A stretch of DNA of 64,000 nt, from contig VZRZ01005967.1 in the NCBI GenBank assembly GCA_013398175.1, forward strand, positions 1,254,962-1,318,961, read 5' to 3'. Position 1 is the stretch's first letter. Each line of letters opens with the position of its first letter. Positions 1 through 11,300 of this stretch are shown here, piece by piece. The notes beneath the pieces are model-generated. The model was not told the origin of the DNA and searched no databases. It worked only from the letters and a program-made list of their open reading frames with translations. The translations under genes were made by a program, and so were the position numbers. The DNA comes from Climacteris rufus (lineage: Eukaryota; Chordata; Aves; Passeriformes; Climacteridae).

Positions 1-2691
1 TTGCTTTTATCTTTCAGTGTTAAGCATTTTGGTTTTATTTTTTAGCTTTTTTTATGCCTCTCTTCTTTCTAATTTTTGTACTGAATGGGGCATAAAGAAT
101 GTCATCTGCCACCTGTGCAAAGGAGAAAACGTTTCAGTAACTGACCCTAACAGAAGCATTGCAGCATGGAAACTCAGCTGCTGTTGAGTATGCAATCCTA
201 ACTTTGATTGGCATGTGAAAACCAAAGATTAATTCCTTGATGTGTCTCTTCTGCAGCACTCCTAGGACCTTCTCAGGCTGCACAATAAAAGAAACTCTAA
301 TGATCTGAAGCTGTGTCTTTCACAATAAGCATTGGCATTATCCCAAAGTTCCTCGTATCATGATTCCATATTCATTTTTTATCAAAACTGCCCCTAACTT
401 TATACCATATTACAAAAAGAAATCAGGCTGTCAGCGCCATTTCAGTGCAGTGATGACGGGAAGGAAGGAGATCAATAATGACAGTAGTGTCCTTGGCATC
501 CAATTTCTGTGGCCTCTTTAGAAAAGCAATTTCCTGAGTTAATCTGTGGCCCCTGTGGCTCTGTCAGGTTCTATCATTTGGTGGAGGATTAGGTGCAGAT
601 CAAATCATTTGGGTTTGTCATCATAAGGCAAGCAGAAGGGATGAAAGGATGCAGGACAGAAATTATGGCAGATAGTCTGAGATATTTAGGAGTTATTCAA
701 TGTTGGTTTCTTTCATCTGGCATCTGTGTCTTCACAGCTGTACACAGAAGTCACCTTACCTGACGGCCACTGGCAGCCACTGTCAGCTTTGCCAAGAGAC
801 TCCTGAGATTTCTGATGATGCTTCTGGTAAAGGGAACACCAGAGGGAAAGCTGACCTGTTTTCAGAGTCATGATGAAGACTTTTAGGCATTTCAATTTTT
901 AAGCAGAGAAAATTATGCTGACTCTAAGAGTCAGAGATCTGTTAGAGATACAATGGACTACCATTGTATGAATAAACAGATTTATTTATAACTGTAGAAT
1001 GTCTCTTTACCATCCCATGAGGCCATAAAAACACCAGTGTCTTGGTATTTAATATGCTTCAGCACCACTGTGAAAACACTGCCACCATTATTACTCTGTC
1101 TTCTTTACCATGAACCTTCTCTTTGATCCTAATTAACGGGACAGAATTTGGAGGATTTTTTTCTCTCCTGATTCCTGGGTTTCTTAGTGTAGTGAAATAA
1201 ATGAGCTACATCTTATTTTTTCAGTCTGATTTATAAGAAATATGATGTTGTACCCAAACAGCTTCTGTTTGCTTGTTCTTGCTTTGCATGTAACCAAAGC
1301 ACCATGAAGAACACTCTGTGATTAGACAGAAGAGTTGAAGAGCTCCAAGGGGGGCAAAGTAAGAGAGTAAAACCTCTAAGTACAGGAAGAAACGTCTCAA
1401 AATAACCTTCCTGTAGATAAAAAGTCAAAGGCTGAGACGTGCTAATTTGAAAAGGCAGATGGAATTCCTGTGTACATTCAAAAAGTGGCAACTCCAAGTG
1501 TGCTTTCAAGGTGAAATTTCAAAAAAAAACCACCTGCCTGAGTCAGGGCCACAAACCTAACTGGAATCTGAGTGTTTTAAACAATCTCATACCAAAATCA
1601 CTTGAGAATAAAACTATTCTGTAGACTTGAGGAGCAGTATCTAAAATACGGCCATTTTTGTGCACAGAGTCCACATCTGCAAGTAATTATGGGTGCAAAT
1701 GTGGATATGTCAACATCTACATACATTAATGTACCTCTTAATCTGATAGTTAAATGTCTGTTATCAAATAACATACTCTACGAAACTGTTGCCACAGTCA
1801 TTTGAGAGTATAAAAAGGGAAACCATGTCAACACTTCACCCTTAGAATTCTAATGTAGATCTTTTTATCATGCACAAATGGAAATCACATTAATATCAAA
1901 GATAAATATACCCATTTGAAGGAGACATTAATACCTTCCCTCATTTCTATTTTATCGAGAACTGTATTTTCCACTTATGTTGTTTTCATCAATTCTCTTT
2001 CATGTAGCAACAAAGTGAGTTACATGGACTTGCATGAGCAGAATTGTCAGTAGTTAGTTTTTAAATACTTTCCAGTTCAGGAGTTGCTCTTCCTGATAAT
2101 TTAAAATTGCCCTTAAATACTCCTTTACATGTTGAGTTAAAATTTAGATTTAAAAATATAATTGCAAACCCCTCTATACAAAACCTTAGCCAGAGAAAAC
2201 ATCAGACTTGCACATCTATGGCTTACTCTAAGAAGAGGGATTTATTTTTTTTCTCTTTCTTTCACAGGTAAATACTGATTAGTTTCTATCCTGAGATGAG
2301 ACATTTTCCTGACTAGATTGTCATCAGAATTGTTGCTTTATACTAAAGAAAATTACAGTTTCACTGAATTGACTTTCCAATAGGATTATTTCACTGTGTT
2401 GGACAATAACCATTCTAATTATGAGCTACTTGCTTTCAGATAGCTTTGTAGCTTTTGGCATAGAGTTTTTCATTTCAAGTGTCTGGCATACACATGAAGT
2501 TTTTTCCTGGAGAACTTCAGCTATCTTTGGGACTATGATTAAATTGTATGATTAGGTTGTATTGTTATGCTGAGTATTAAAGTGTAAGCTACCAGCTACT
2601 TCTTGAAATTTTGGCACATTCACAGTCTGGCTCAAGAACTTGCTGGCTGAGAAAAGCTTAACCTCAGTGCTCAAGAGGTGCTTAATGATAT
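1..2691. other. Gene-free AT-rich DNA
   Basis: No coding region, RNA gene or recognisable transposon is visible here. Open frames are short (at most about 90 codons) and match nothing I recognise. The only structure noted is a small inverted repeat near position 950, listed separately. The segment could be intergenic or intronic. Confidence 0.6.
948..969. repeat. Short perfect inverted repeat (9-bp arms, 4-nt loop)
   Basis: ATACAATGG and CCATTGTAT flank the loop ACTA, giving a perfect 9-bp stem. The match stops on both sides. At this size it may be chance, and no function is proposed. Confidence 0.8.
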
Positions 2692-2764
2692 ACTTCTGAA
2701 AATCTTATCAAACTAGTTGTAAACTTCTGAAAATCTTATCAAACTAGTTGTAAACTTCTGAAAA
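2692..2764 (+). repeat. 31-bp tandem duplication, about 2.35 copies
   Basis: A 31-bp unit beginning ACTTCTGAAAATC and ending AGTTGTAA occurs twice without a mismatch at 2692-2722 and 2723-2753. A third, partial copy (ACTTCTGAAAA) runs to 2764. Perfect identity suggests a recent slippage or duplication event. The unit shows no coding or known satellite character. Confidence 0.95.
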
Positions 2765-4031
2765 GTCACCTTTACCTTGTGTCAAGAAGTTTGTCACAGC
2801 CTGGAAGTGATGTCTTTTTAATAACCCTTCTCTACTCCTAGAGAGCTCCTTAGAGGACTTCTCTGGTAGGTTTCCCCTGCTGAAGTCTGCTGCAGGTCCT
2901 GGGAATCACACATAATGAAAACAAACTATACTGCTTGCCTTTTGCCACCTTAAGGAGTTCAGTATTGTCTGTCCATACTTTGCCATTTCTGGCTTTTGTT
3001 TTATTTATATAGACACAGTGCCTCCAAGGCACTACATTTGAAGATAACATATTAAAAGAACATTAGCCTGAGTTCTTGCCTCCAACAGCCCTTTGTGTAA
3101 GCAAAAATGCAGGCTCTAATTACCTGTATACATTCAATAATTTTTTACCCCACCAGTGTCCTTACCTCACTCATAACAAGGTCTGAGCTCAGGACTCAGT
3201 CAGGATGGTATTTTGAATGGAGCTGTATTATAAACAAAGTTTTATAGACCTCTTCCCCTATTCGTCGCAGAAGTTCAAGGTGTGTGATCAAAACAAAAAC
3301 ACTGTGGGATTAAAAACAAAAGAATGGTTGCCCAAGTAAAATCAGGACTGGTTCTACTGCACTCTTTGTGAGTATGTTTACTGTGGGCAAGCGTATAATG
3401 TAGAGATAACTGAGCCATTCAGGCACCAGGAACAATTCTGCGGCAGCTCAAGGGAATTCACTCTTCTGAGTTAAGCTCAGGGCTACCTAAAGTTTCTACA
3501 GCCAGGCTGGTTCATGAAACTGGGTTAGTTTGAGTGGACAAGAGTTTGCAATATAGAAAATACACTGAGCTTTCCTGTGTTGCTTGTTTGTAAACATCGT
3601 ATTTTGCATGAACAGTCAGCCAGAAATTTTGCATTTCTTACTACCTAACTCACAGTCTGGGACACTCCTTTTGCGTGTGGGCTCAACACACGTAACCACA
3701 AGGAGAACTGATGGGAGCCCTACATTGAACTGAGCTGTTACAAATGTTAAATGATCAGCCAGCAAGCTAACTGTATTACCTAATTAAACTAAGAATCTTT
3801 ATTGATAATTTCTTATGCAAAACTACGTGTCAATGTGTCTTTCAGCAGACATCTCTCAAATCTCTAAATCATTGGACTTTAAAGCAGAAGAGCAACAATC
3901 ATATTCGACTTCCCATCTGTGCAATAAGGTAATATTTTAAAGAGTACCATTAAAAATATACAAAATATTTGAATATAGTAAGAGATTCAAATATGTATGA
4001 AAGGAAAACTGGGACCCTGAACTACCTATAT
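2765..4031. other. Gene-free segment
   Basis: Nothing recognisable lies here apart from ordinary AT-rich sequence. No long open frame, RNA gene or transposon was seen. Confidence 0.55.
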
Positions 4032-4545
4032 ATCATAGAATGGTTTGTTTTGGAAGGGACTTTAAGGATCATTTAGTTCCAACCCTCCTGCCATGGGCAG
4101 GGACACATTCCACTAGGCCAGGTTGCTCAGAGCCCCATCCTGGGGCTTGAACAATCCTAGGGATGAGGCATCCACAACTTCTCTGGGCAACATGTTCCAG
4201 TATCTCACCACTCTTGCAGAGATTTCTTCCTTAGGTCCAATCTAAAGCTACTATTTTTCAGTTTAAAGCCTTTTGCCCTTGTCACTACACATCCTTGTCA
4301 AAAGTCCCTCTCCAGCTCTCCTGTAGCCCCTTTAGGTACTGGAAATCTGCTGCAAGGTCTCCCTGGAGCCTCCATGAAGGCTGAACAACCCAAACTCTCA
4401 CAACCCATCTTACAAGGTGCTCCAACCCTGCGATCATCTTTCTGGCCTCCTCTGGACTTGTTCCAACAGGTCCATGTCCTTCCTTTGTGGGAGCCCCACA
4501 TATGGATGTACTGCAGGTGGGTTCTCATGAGAACAGAGTAGAGGA
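4032..4545 (-). mobile_element. CR1 LINE, 5'-truncated 3' end
   Basis: On the plus strand the element starts with the reverse complement of the CR1 3' octamer (ATCATAGAAT). It continues with the familiar CR1 3' region in antisense: a stretch reading CCAACCCTCCTGCCATGGGC, then CATCCACAACTTCTCTGGGC, TGTTCCAGTATCTCACCACTC, and GGACTTGTTCCAACAGGTCC near 4455. It fades out about 4545 just after GGTGGGTTCTCATGAGAACAGAGTAGAGG. The element is therefore on the minus strand, about 510 bp long, with a 5' truncation typical of target-primed reverse transcription. It is non-autonomous, and the open frames in it are shadows. No clear target-site duplication is visible, which is usual for CR1. Confidence 0.92.
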
Positions 4546-5814
4546 ATGACAATGTTTGAAACAAGGTTTCTGTTTGCTTGTCTGCAGTCTGCAGCCAACT
4601 GCCATTTAAATTCTTCCTCAATAATTGGAACTTTATAATGTTGGTGTGGTTTGGGGGCTGGTTTTGTTGAGTTGGGTTTTTTAATATGGATACCTTTAAA
4701 ATCCAATAAACACCATCTGCATGATGGAATGAAAACTAGCTGCACTCTGCTATTTTTCTCTCAGAGATGATTTTCATTCACATTCCTTCTTTTTTATTTT
4801 TCCCAGCCTGCAGTCAACTGAGGATTTTTGCTGAACTGCTCAGAAACCCTGCTGCCTTGCATACTGAAATCACGAAGTCCTGTATATCTCTCTCTAGAAA
4901 GAAAAAGTAAATACCAGAGTGTTCTAACGGAGGTCATACTTTCTCCATGTCTAGACATCTTTGGTAATCTCTCCCTTTTATAATACTGGTTTGCTTTCCA
5001 TGTACTCAGCTGTGAGGAAAGCACTTTGTACTTAGTTGCATAAAATATGCTGAATTTCCAGACAACTTTCAGTACAGCATCTCAGATTGTTAGGGCTGGT
5101 GTGTGTGATCTTTTATGAAATCAGATTTTTTCCTCTGGAGGAACTTTGCTCAGTAAACCAGTGGCAAATTTGGAATGAAAATATGACTGATGTGGTTCCT
5201 TAATACCCAGCTTGTTAAGCAAATGCTGTTGAATCCAGTCCCCAGTAAACAAGCTAAACTTCTTGTTCCACTAGAAATATATTTTACTAAGAATCTTTGT
5301 AGATCACTCTACATGCAAAAAATAATGTCACAAGTCATGGTTTTGAGCAGAATAAAGCAAACATTTAATAAATTAAAACATATGCTGAATCAGTGTTTGC
5401 CCTTTTAGTTCCACTTTTTAAATATTAATACTCTGTTCTAAGTCTTTGTACATAAATAATCTTTTAAGAGACTAACAATGAAATATAGACAATCCACATC
5501 AAATGAATATGAACTTTTGATGTAATTATCAAAGGTCTGTTGAATTTTGTCTAATTTTAATTAGTACTGGATTCCAACCAACAAATTCAAGTCTCACGTG
5601 GATTTTAAAAATCCAAACATTATAACCCCTTGCTCAAAGGATTCTGGCTTAATTTGGCCCATTATAAAGGTACTGGTTATTAATAAAATTATGTGAAAGT
5701 TCAGATTTTGAAAACTAAAGGGATGAAGATTTGCTTTAGCACAGAGCAGTTAACTAATTGGTCTATGCACTAAATGAAATTCCGGTAAAGGCTTTTAGGT
5801 CTGGGGTTTGGAGT
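4546..5814. other. Gene-free segment
   Basis: AT-rich sequence between two CR1 insertions. Only short open frames occur and nothing is recognised. Confidence 0.55.
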
Positions 5815-5893
5815 GGTTTTTCTTTTTTGTTGGTTTTGTTTTGTTTTTTTTGTTTTGTTTTTTTGGGGGGGGGTTTCTTTTTTTTTTTTTTAA
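5815..5893 (+). repeat. T/G low-complexity tract
   Basis: T-rich sequence with repeated TTTTG/TTTTTTG units, a run of nine G and then about 15 T. It could be a decayed homopolymer or (TTTTG)n microsatellite. It lies about 80 bp to the left of the CR1-U6 element. Confidence 0.85.
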
Positions 5894-5970
5894 TTAGCTG
5901 TTATACTATAATGTTTAAAAATAATATACTAACTTGAAATTCTTCCTGATATATAAAGTGTTAAATTAAG

Positions 5971-6544
5971 TGATCATAAAATCATAGAATCATTAAAGTT
6001 GGAAAAGACCTTCAAGATCATCCAGTCCAACCTTTGACTGATCACCACCTTGTCAACCAGACCACAGCACTAAGTGCCACGTCCAGTCTTTTCTTGAATA
6101 GCTACAGGGATGGGGACTCCATCACCTCCCTGGGCAGCCCTTTCAGTTAAGACATTCATCCTGATGTCCAACCTGAACCTCCCCTGGTGCAGCTTGAGGC
6201 CATGTCCTCTTGTCCTGTCACTGGTTGCCTGGGAAAAGAGACTGACTCCTCCCTGGCTACAGCCTCTTTTCAGGGAGTTGTAGAGAGTGACAAGGTCTCC
6301 CCTGAGCCTCCTTTTCTCCAGGCTAAACATCCCCAGCTCCCTCAACTGCTCCTCATCAGACTTGTGCTCCTTCATTCACCCTTCATCAGCCTCATTGTCC
6401 TATTCTGGTCTTCTTCCAAAATCTCTACATCCTTCTTGTAGTAAGGGGATCAAAACTGGACACAGGATTCAAGGTGTGGCCTCACCACTGCCCAGTACAG
6501 AGGGACAATCACTTTCCTAGTCTTGCTGGGCATATTGTTGGCTC
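5971..6544 (-). mobile_element. CR1 LINE, 5'-truncated, fused to U6 at its 5' end
   Basis: The plus strand starts with two degenerate reverse-complemented CR1 octamers (ATCATAAA, ATCATAGAAT). It then reads GTTGGAAAAGACCTTCAAG, ATCCAGTCCAACC, GGGGACTCCATCACCTCCC, CATGTCCTCTTGTCCTGTCA and AGGTCTCCCCTGAGCCTCC. Near 6445 it has GGGGATCAAAACTGGACACA, and the last clear CR1 sequence (CCTAGTCTTGCTGGGCATA) runs to about 6544. All of this is the CR1 3' region in antisense, so the element is on the minus strand and about 570 bp long. Unlike an ordinary truncated CR1, its 5' break is occupied directly by the 3' end of a U6 snRNA copy in the same orientation. The open frames at 6070-6520 lie inside this repeat and are not genes. 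Confidence 0.93.
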
Positions 6545-6654
6545 AAAAATATTTTCTAACACTTCATGAATCTGTGTGTCACCCTTGCCCAGGAGCCATG
6601 CTAATCTTCTTTGTACTGTTCCCATTTTAGTGTATGTACTGCCAAAGTGAAATA
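6545..6654 (-). pseudogene. U6 spliceosomal snRNA retropseudogene, joined to CR1
   Basis: Read on the minus strand, this is a nearly complete copy of U6, the RNA-polymerase-III snRNA of the spliceosome. Going 5' to 3' it contains the equivalents of CGGCAGCACATATACTAAAA, the AGAAGATTAGCATGGC block (present exactly as AGAAGATTAGCATGGC apart from its last bases), the GCAAGGATGACACGCAAATT region and the AATATTTTT terminal tail. By eye, over the 89 bases from 6562 to 6650, about 75 match the vertebrate U6 I remember. Many of the differences are C-to-T or G-to-A, as expected from CpG decay. There is a 3-bp insertion near the 3' end. No pol III TATA box or PSE is evident upstream (to the right), so the copy should be inactive. 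The oligo-T tail abuts the truncated CR1 with no intervening bases, which points to one chimeric insertion. Confidence 0.92.
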
Positions 6655-7879
6655 TGCAATACTATCATAACTTTTAATGTTGTGGAGAACTTAAGCATGG
6701 AGATACTGGCTGTTGCAAATAAATATTACATAGGATTGTTATATACATATTTACAAAATATTCCTATGTGCTTTTACTGATTGCAGTCCTTTTTCCCTGG
6801 GAAACACTAAATACCATTTGAACAAGCAAAGAAACACAAAGTTAATCAGACTAAGATTATCAGACCTACAAGGTCGTTTGAGTTCTGGTAAGAGATTAAA
6901 AATCAGCTCTATTTTTTTTACCCGGTAGACCTTTAACCAAGGAGAAAAGCCCACCCAGGCAGTGAGGGGTGATTCATGGATTCTGAAGCCAGAAAGGACC
7001 ACTAATACCATTTAATCTCTAGCCACAGGATGTACATTATTTGTTTCGCCTAGGAGGTCCTTAAAGAGGAGGAAACTGATGCCCCAGTGGTGAGTGCCAG
7101 TCCTCTTGTCTGTTCCGGCTGCTGCAGGGTGAGGAGCTGAGTGTGGCCATGGGAAGGGTGCTGGATGTGAGCAGCCATGGTCAGACACCTGCAGGACGGG
7201 GAATGGGCTTGAGGGTTATGAATAGGAGTGGGCCAACACCAGGAGCCACATTTCAGCAGTGCCCACTTCCCACTCTCACTCCCCTCTTCTCCAGCCTCCT
7301 TTCCCACAGCTGCTCTGGCCCCTCAAATCTCCCTATAGGATACAAATATTCCACTCAGCTCCATTCCCCTTCACTTCTCCAGGGCATCACCTTGACACCC
7401 ATACAAACTTATGTCCCTTTGCCTAATGTCAAAAACTGGGTTTCTCCTCTGCATCCATTTTGGATGAATTTTTTTATGCTTCCAAAGATGCACAGGTGCT
7501 TTTCCCTGGGAACGTGGGCTGGCAGATCCACTCTGCAACACACTTTTACTCCCTGTTCACAGTATTTCAGTGTGTTCAAACCTCTGCTGAATTCAGGCCA
7601 CCAATCCAGGTGATTTAGCACACTTTAACAGCTGACTCCTGATTGCTTTTCAGAGCATCAACTTTGCGTCCCCTTTAAACTGTGCTCAGTGTTCAGGTTA
7701 TTTTCATATAAGGGTTTAAAATGGTTTAGGATCAAGAGTCTTGCAGCGTCTTTTTAGTAATGGCCCAGGTAATTAATGCCTTTCCATTAATGCATACATT
7801 TTGAGTGCTATCAGTCAAGTGGCTTTTAAATAATGTAATCTGTGCTCTATTAATTACATACAATGCAGGATTTTAAAAC
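6655..7879. other. Gene-free segment with slightly GC-richer part at 7.1-7.6 kb
   Basis: The part from about 7080 to 7620 is less AT-rich than its surroundings and carries open frames of 156 and 85 codons on opposite strands. These overlap each other and have no recognisable domain. I do not call a gene. Confidence 0.5.
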
Positions 7880-8310
7880 ACAGTGTCATGTGTAGTATGT
7901 CAAATGCCTCCGTGAAATTTAATTATGCTGTAACAACACAGCTACCTTCATCAACCAGACCTATTATCTTGTAAAAGAAAAACCTAAAGAAGATAGTTTG
8001 ACAAGAACTACTTTCTCTGAAACTATGTTGAACAATATAGATTTATTTTTAGCACATATTTCCTTGTTGATAGAGTGCTGAATTTTTCTGGCTTTCTAAT
8101 TTTTTTTTCCTAAGATTAGTATCAGAATAATTGATATATCATTTCCTGGGCCATTTTCTTTAAATGCTATGATTGCTTTGGCAAGTCAGCAATTCTTTGA
8201 AATATCCTTTCTTCCCCAACACTTGGTAAAGAAAATTAACTCTGGTGGTCCAGAGACCTTGACTAATTATTTTAAACTTCTCAGGTAAGAACAAGGTTTG
8301 AAATATTTTG
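7880..8310 (-). mobile_element. Ancient CR1/L3-like LINE fragment, reverse-transcriptase region
   Basis: The plus strand resembles, in antisense, the reverse-transcriptase part of old amniote CR1/L3 elements. Successive landmarks line up in order: TGTCAAATGCCT, CTTCATCAACCAGACC near 7950, AGTTTGACAAGAACTAC near 7996, ACTATGTTGAACA near 8023, and later GGTGGTCCAGAGACC near 8244. The match is from memory and is diverged, with small gaps. It indicates an old, pre-avian-type LINE fossil on the minus strand. Boundaries are approximate. Confidence 0.58.
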
Positions 8311-11300
8311 TTTTAGCAGAAAATATGAACTATTCAGATGCATTAACTGCTAGGTTTAATTCCCTTTAATCTTTTATTCCAATTGCTAGTTCATTTTATT
8401 TTTTTAAGAAATCTGTTGGCAAATATTGCCATTCATTTATTTCTGAAAGGAAGAAATGTAGATATCAAGACTCCAGTGGGACCTCGAGGCAGATAAGTGC
8501 CTGATACTCAAGTCTTGTTCTGACCTAAGGGTGGGAGTGCTGGTTCATCTCACACTGAGCCCATGAGGTAGCTGTACACCTTATCTTTGGTAAGCATACC
8601 AGGAGAGTCTGCAGGGAGTGGTTTATTGATAAGAATGATGAATTTGCATGTATGCTGGTTCTTTATCAGCCTCTTACACTAAAATATTTTTCGGTCTACC
8701 TTTTCCTCATCGTTACAAGCTGTCGTGACACTTAACAAATCATATACCAAGAAACTTCCCTTTTCCTTTCTAACAGTGCTGTAACTTCGTGCAACTCGAG
8801 AAGTCTTGAGGCCTGATAAGAACTGTGGATCTTCCCACAGCAAGGTTTGTCTGTAGGGTGATGCACCTGGAAAAAGTACTGCCTATGGTAAGCATCAAAG
8901 TATCTCTGAATAACTGTCTCCCCTAGACAATCCCACAGCTTTTCTCGTATCTAGTGGTTTACCAAGCTTGACAACAGATGTGGGTGACTTGCTGCTTTGT
9001 AGTTTGTTTGTTTGTTTCTTTCTGTGTTTTCATCTGAGATTTTCACGTTCTTGAAAGATGTTTTTGTTCTCCTGGTCTTTGAAAACTCTTGAAAATGTGG
9101 AACCTAGAGGCAAACACAGAAGTTGAGATTTCATTGTCTGCAAAATCTAATTAAAACACAAACCAGGTGACTTTCTGAGCCTTACCATCAGATTTTGGGT
9201 CTGGCACAACTGAAAAGTTCTAAACAAAAAAATAAACAGGATTATTTCAGATCAACTATTGCCAGAATACTACAAGCAGGTGTCTGGGGAAAGCTGACAC
9301 TTTGCTGACTTTTTTTTCCATCCCTTTTTTTCCCATCCAGCCTCTGTCAGAGGTAAGGTATATGCTACACAGATCTGTGGGGTGAACTAAGGTACTAAGG
9401 CTCAGAATAATTGTATACAGATAATTAGTCACTACTTATAAGGGAAGACCTAACATCAAGATTATAAATGCAATAACTTTATCTGCAGAATTATGAAAAT
9501 CAGCACTGAAACTACTATTTATAGGTGAACTGAAATGCCAGAATCAAAATTATTTGCACTGTTATTATTGTTCTTGAAGTGGTGAACTGTTCTGTGTGTT
9601 TTATTCAGTCTTAGATGGAGATGACTTAAAACAGACATACATTATTTCCATTTTTTTTGTTTCAGCACACTCTGTTAGAAAGGATGCTCAAGCAGTCCTT
9701 AATTAGAGTAGCATCTTCAATAAAGGCCACACATAGGTACTTAGATATCTATACATTGCTCTTCAGCACATACCACCCCTGCAAAAACACAGTGTAAAAA
9801 GCCCCAAATAAAATCATGGAACAACCATGTTAAAAACCTATGCAATGAGCACCATTTGGAAAAATGTAGCTTCACTTCCCTCTATCTGTACTGTCTACAT
9901 TGCAAGGGGCACTTATTTCTTTGTTTAATCATGCCTTTGACCACAGTTCAAAAAGCAATATTCTGCTGTCAGATGCAGTCTTGCAATTGAGGGATAGGTA
10001 AGGAACTTAACTAGGAAGCTTTGTGAATGGGAATTGAATTTGCATCTAATTCACTAAGCATACGTTTACATGACCTTTAAAAAGGGAATTAAAGCAGTTT
10101 GATCATGAGCTCTAGGCAATCTGACATAGTGAGGTGATTGAATCAAGAGGCTCAGGTACTTCTTACATGAGAGCTTAACTGAAAGAGAATTATTTTAGTT
10201 TAAATGCAATTTCATATCAAATTCTTAGCTGTGTTAGCACTATGAAATTAATGTAGTGGCACTGTAAATGGCTGTCCAGAAGCTTCTAGGGTAGCAACAA
10301 ACACTCTAAGGCTGTCAGTTCATCCTGGCCCCTTCCTGCTACCAAAGAGAGCAGGAAGGGTATTGTGGAGATTTGGTGTCAGAAGGTGGTAACAATCAGG
10401 TTTTTTATCACCTAAAAAAGCCACCACCGTTAGAAAAAACAGACTATACCATGAACAGAAATACAAAACACTTGTTAATAGCAATCTTGCCCAGTGATAT
10501 TTGGGCAAATATCTAGTATTTACTGAGGTAAAAATATATTACAGCATGAAATTCTCAGAAGAACACCAAAACTTGGTTAAATTACATAGGGACATTTAAT
10601 TTCTAGCCTTCTTTAATGCCAAACTTTCATTAGACTAAAAGCATGCAAAACACAATTTTGATTATATGACCTGTCTCATGTCTAAGAGCCGAGCATGTCT
10701 TGCTCTGTCCAAACACTACATGCCTCTACAGATTTAGAGCACTGAGTTTTGAAATATGCAGAGAAAATAAATACTTTTCAAAAGCAAGAAGGTTCCAAAA
10801 GAGATAGTTCTTATTTACTCTCCAAATGCTCAACAGCACACTTTCCAGCAGCATGTTAAAACTTTGTCTCTCCTCCACCCCCATGGGTACAGCGCACATG
10901 TATCTCAGTGTGTCTTACATTTCCAAGCAGCATAATAAATGGCATACCAAGGGGAAAGGGAGGGTGGGAAAACAGAATGTCTACGTAGTCTCTCCCAGAA
11001 AGTCACGAGTTTATTCTGTGTTTCCAACTGACAAGGGGCTTTGTGTGTGAGGTGTGACTCTAGGCAGTGTGGCGCTAAACCCACTTAAGAGACACTGTCC
11101 ATTGCCTTTTGGACAACCCAGTAACCAATTGTTCATCTTGTTTGATGTGGGAGTACAGGCAGAACTGCTCCCAAAAAGCAGCTGACAAGTCATGCAATGT
11201 GGGGGCTCTGTGGGACAGATTGCCATTGGTATTAGGATTACCCATGTCATGCCTGTGATAAATGTAAGGTTAACAAACAAATATTCACAACCCAAATCCA

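Noticed and set aside
4298..4745. Two minus-strand open frames of 103-107 codons
   Set aside because: They fall mainly within the CR1 at 4032-4545; the sequence there is the untranslated/3' part of a truncated LINE.
6070..6520. Overlapping open frames of 77-101 codons
   Set aside because: They are antisense or out-of-frame readings of the CR1 3' region and its junction, not genes.
6545..6654. Functional U6 snRNA gene
   Set aside because: About 14 substitutions in 89 aligned bases, a 3-bp insertion, and no visible TATA/PSE upstream on the minus strand. It is a retropseudogene.
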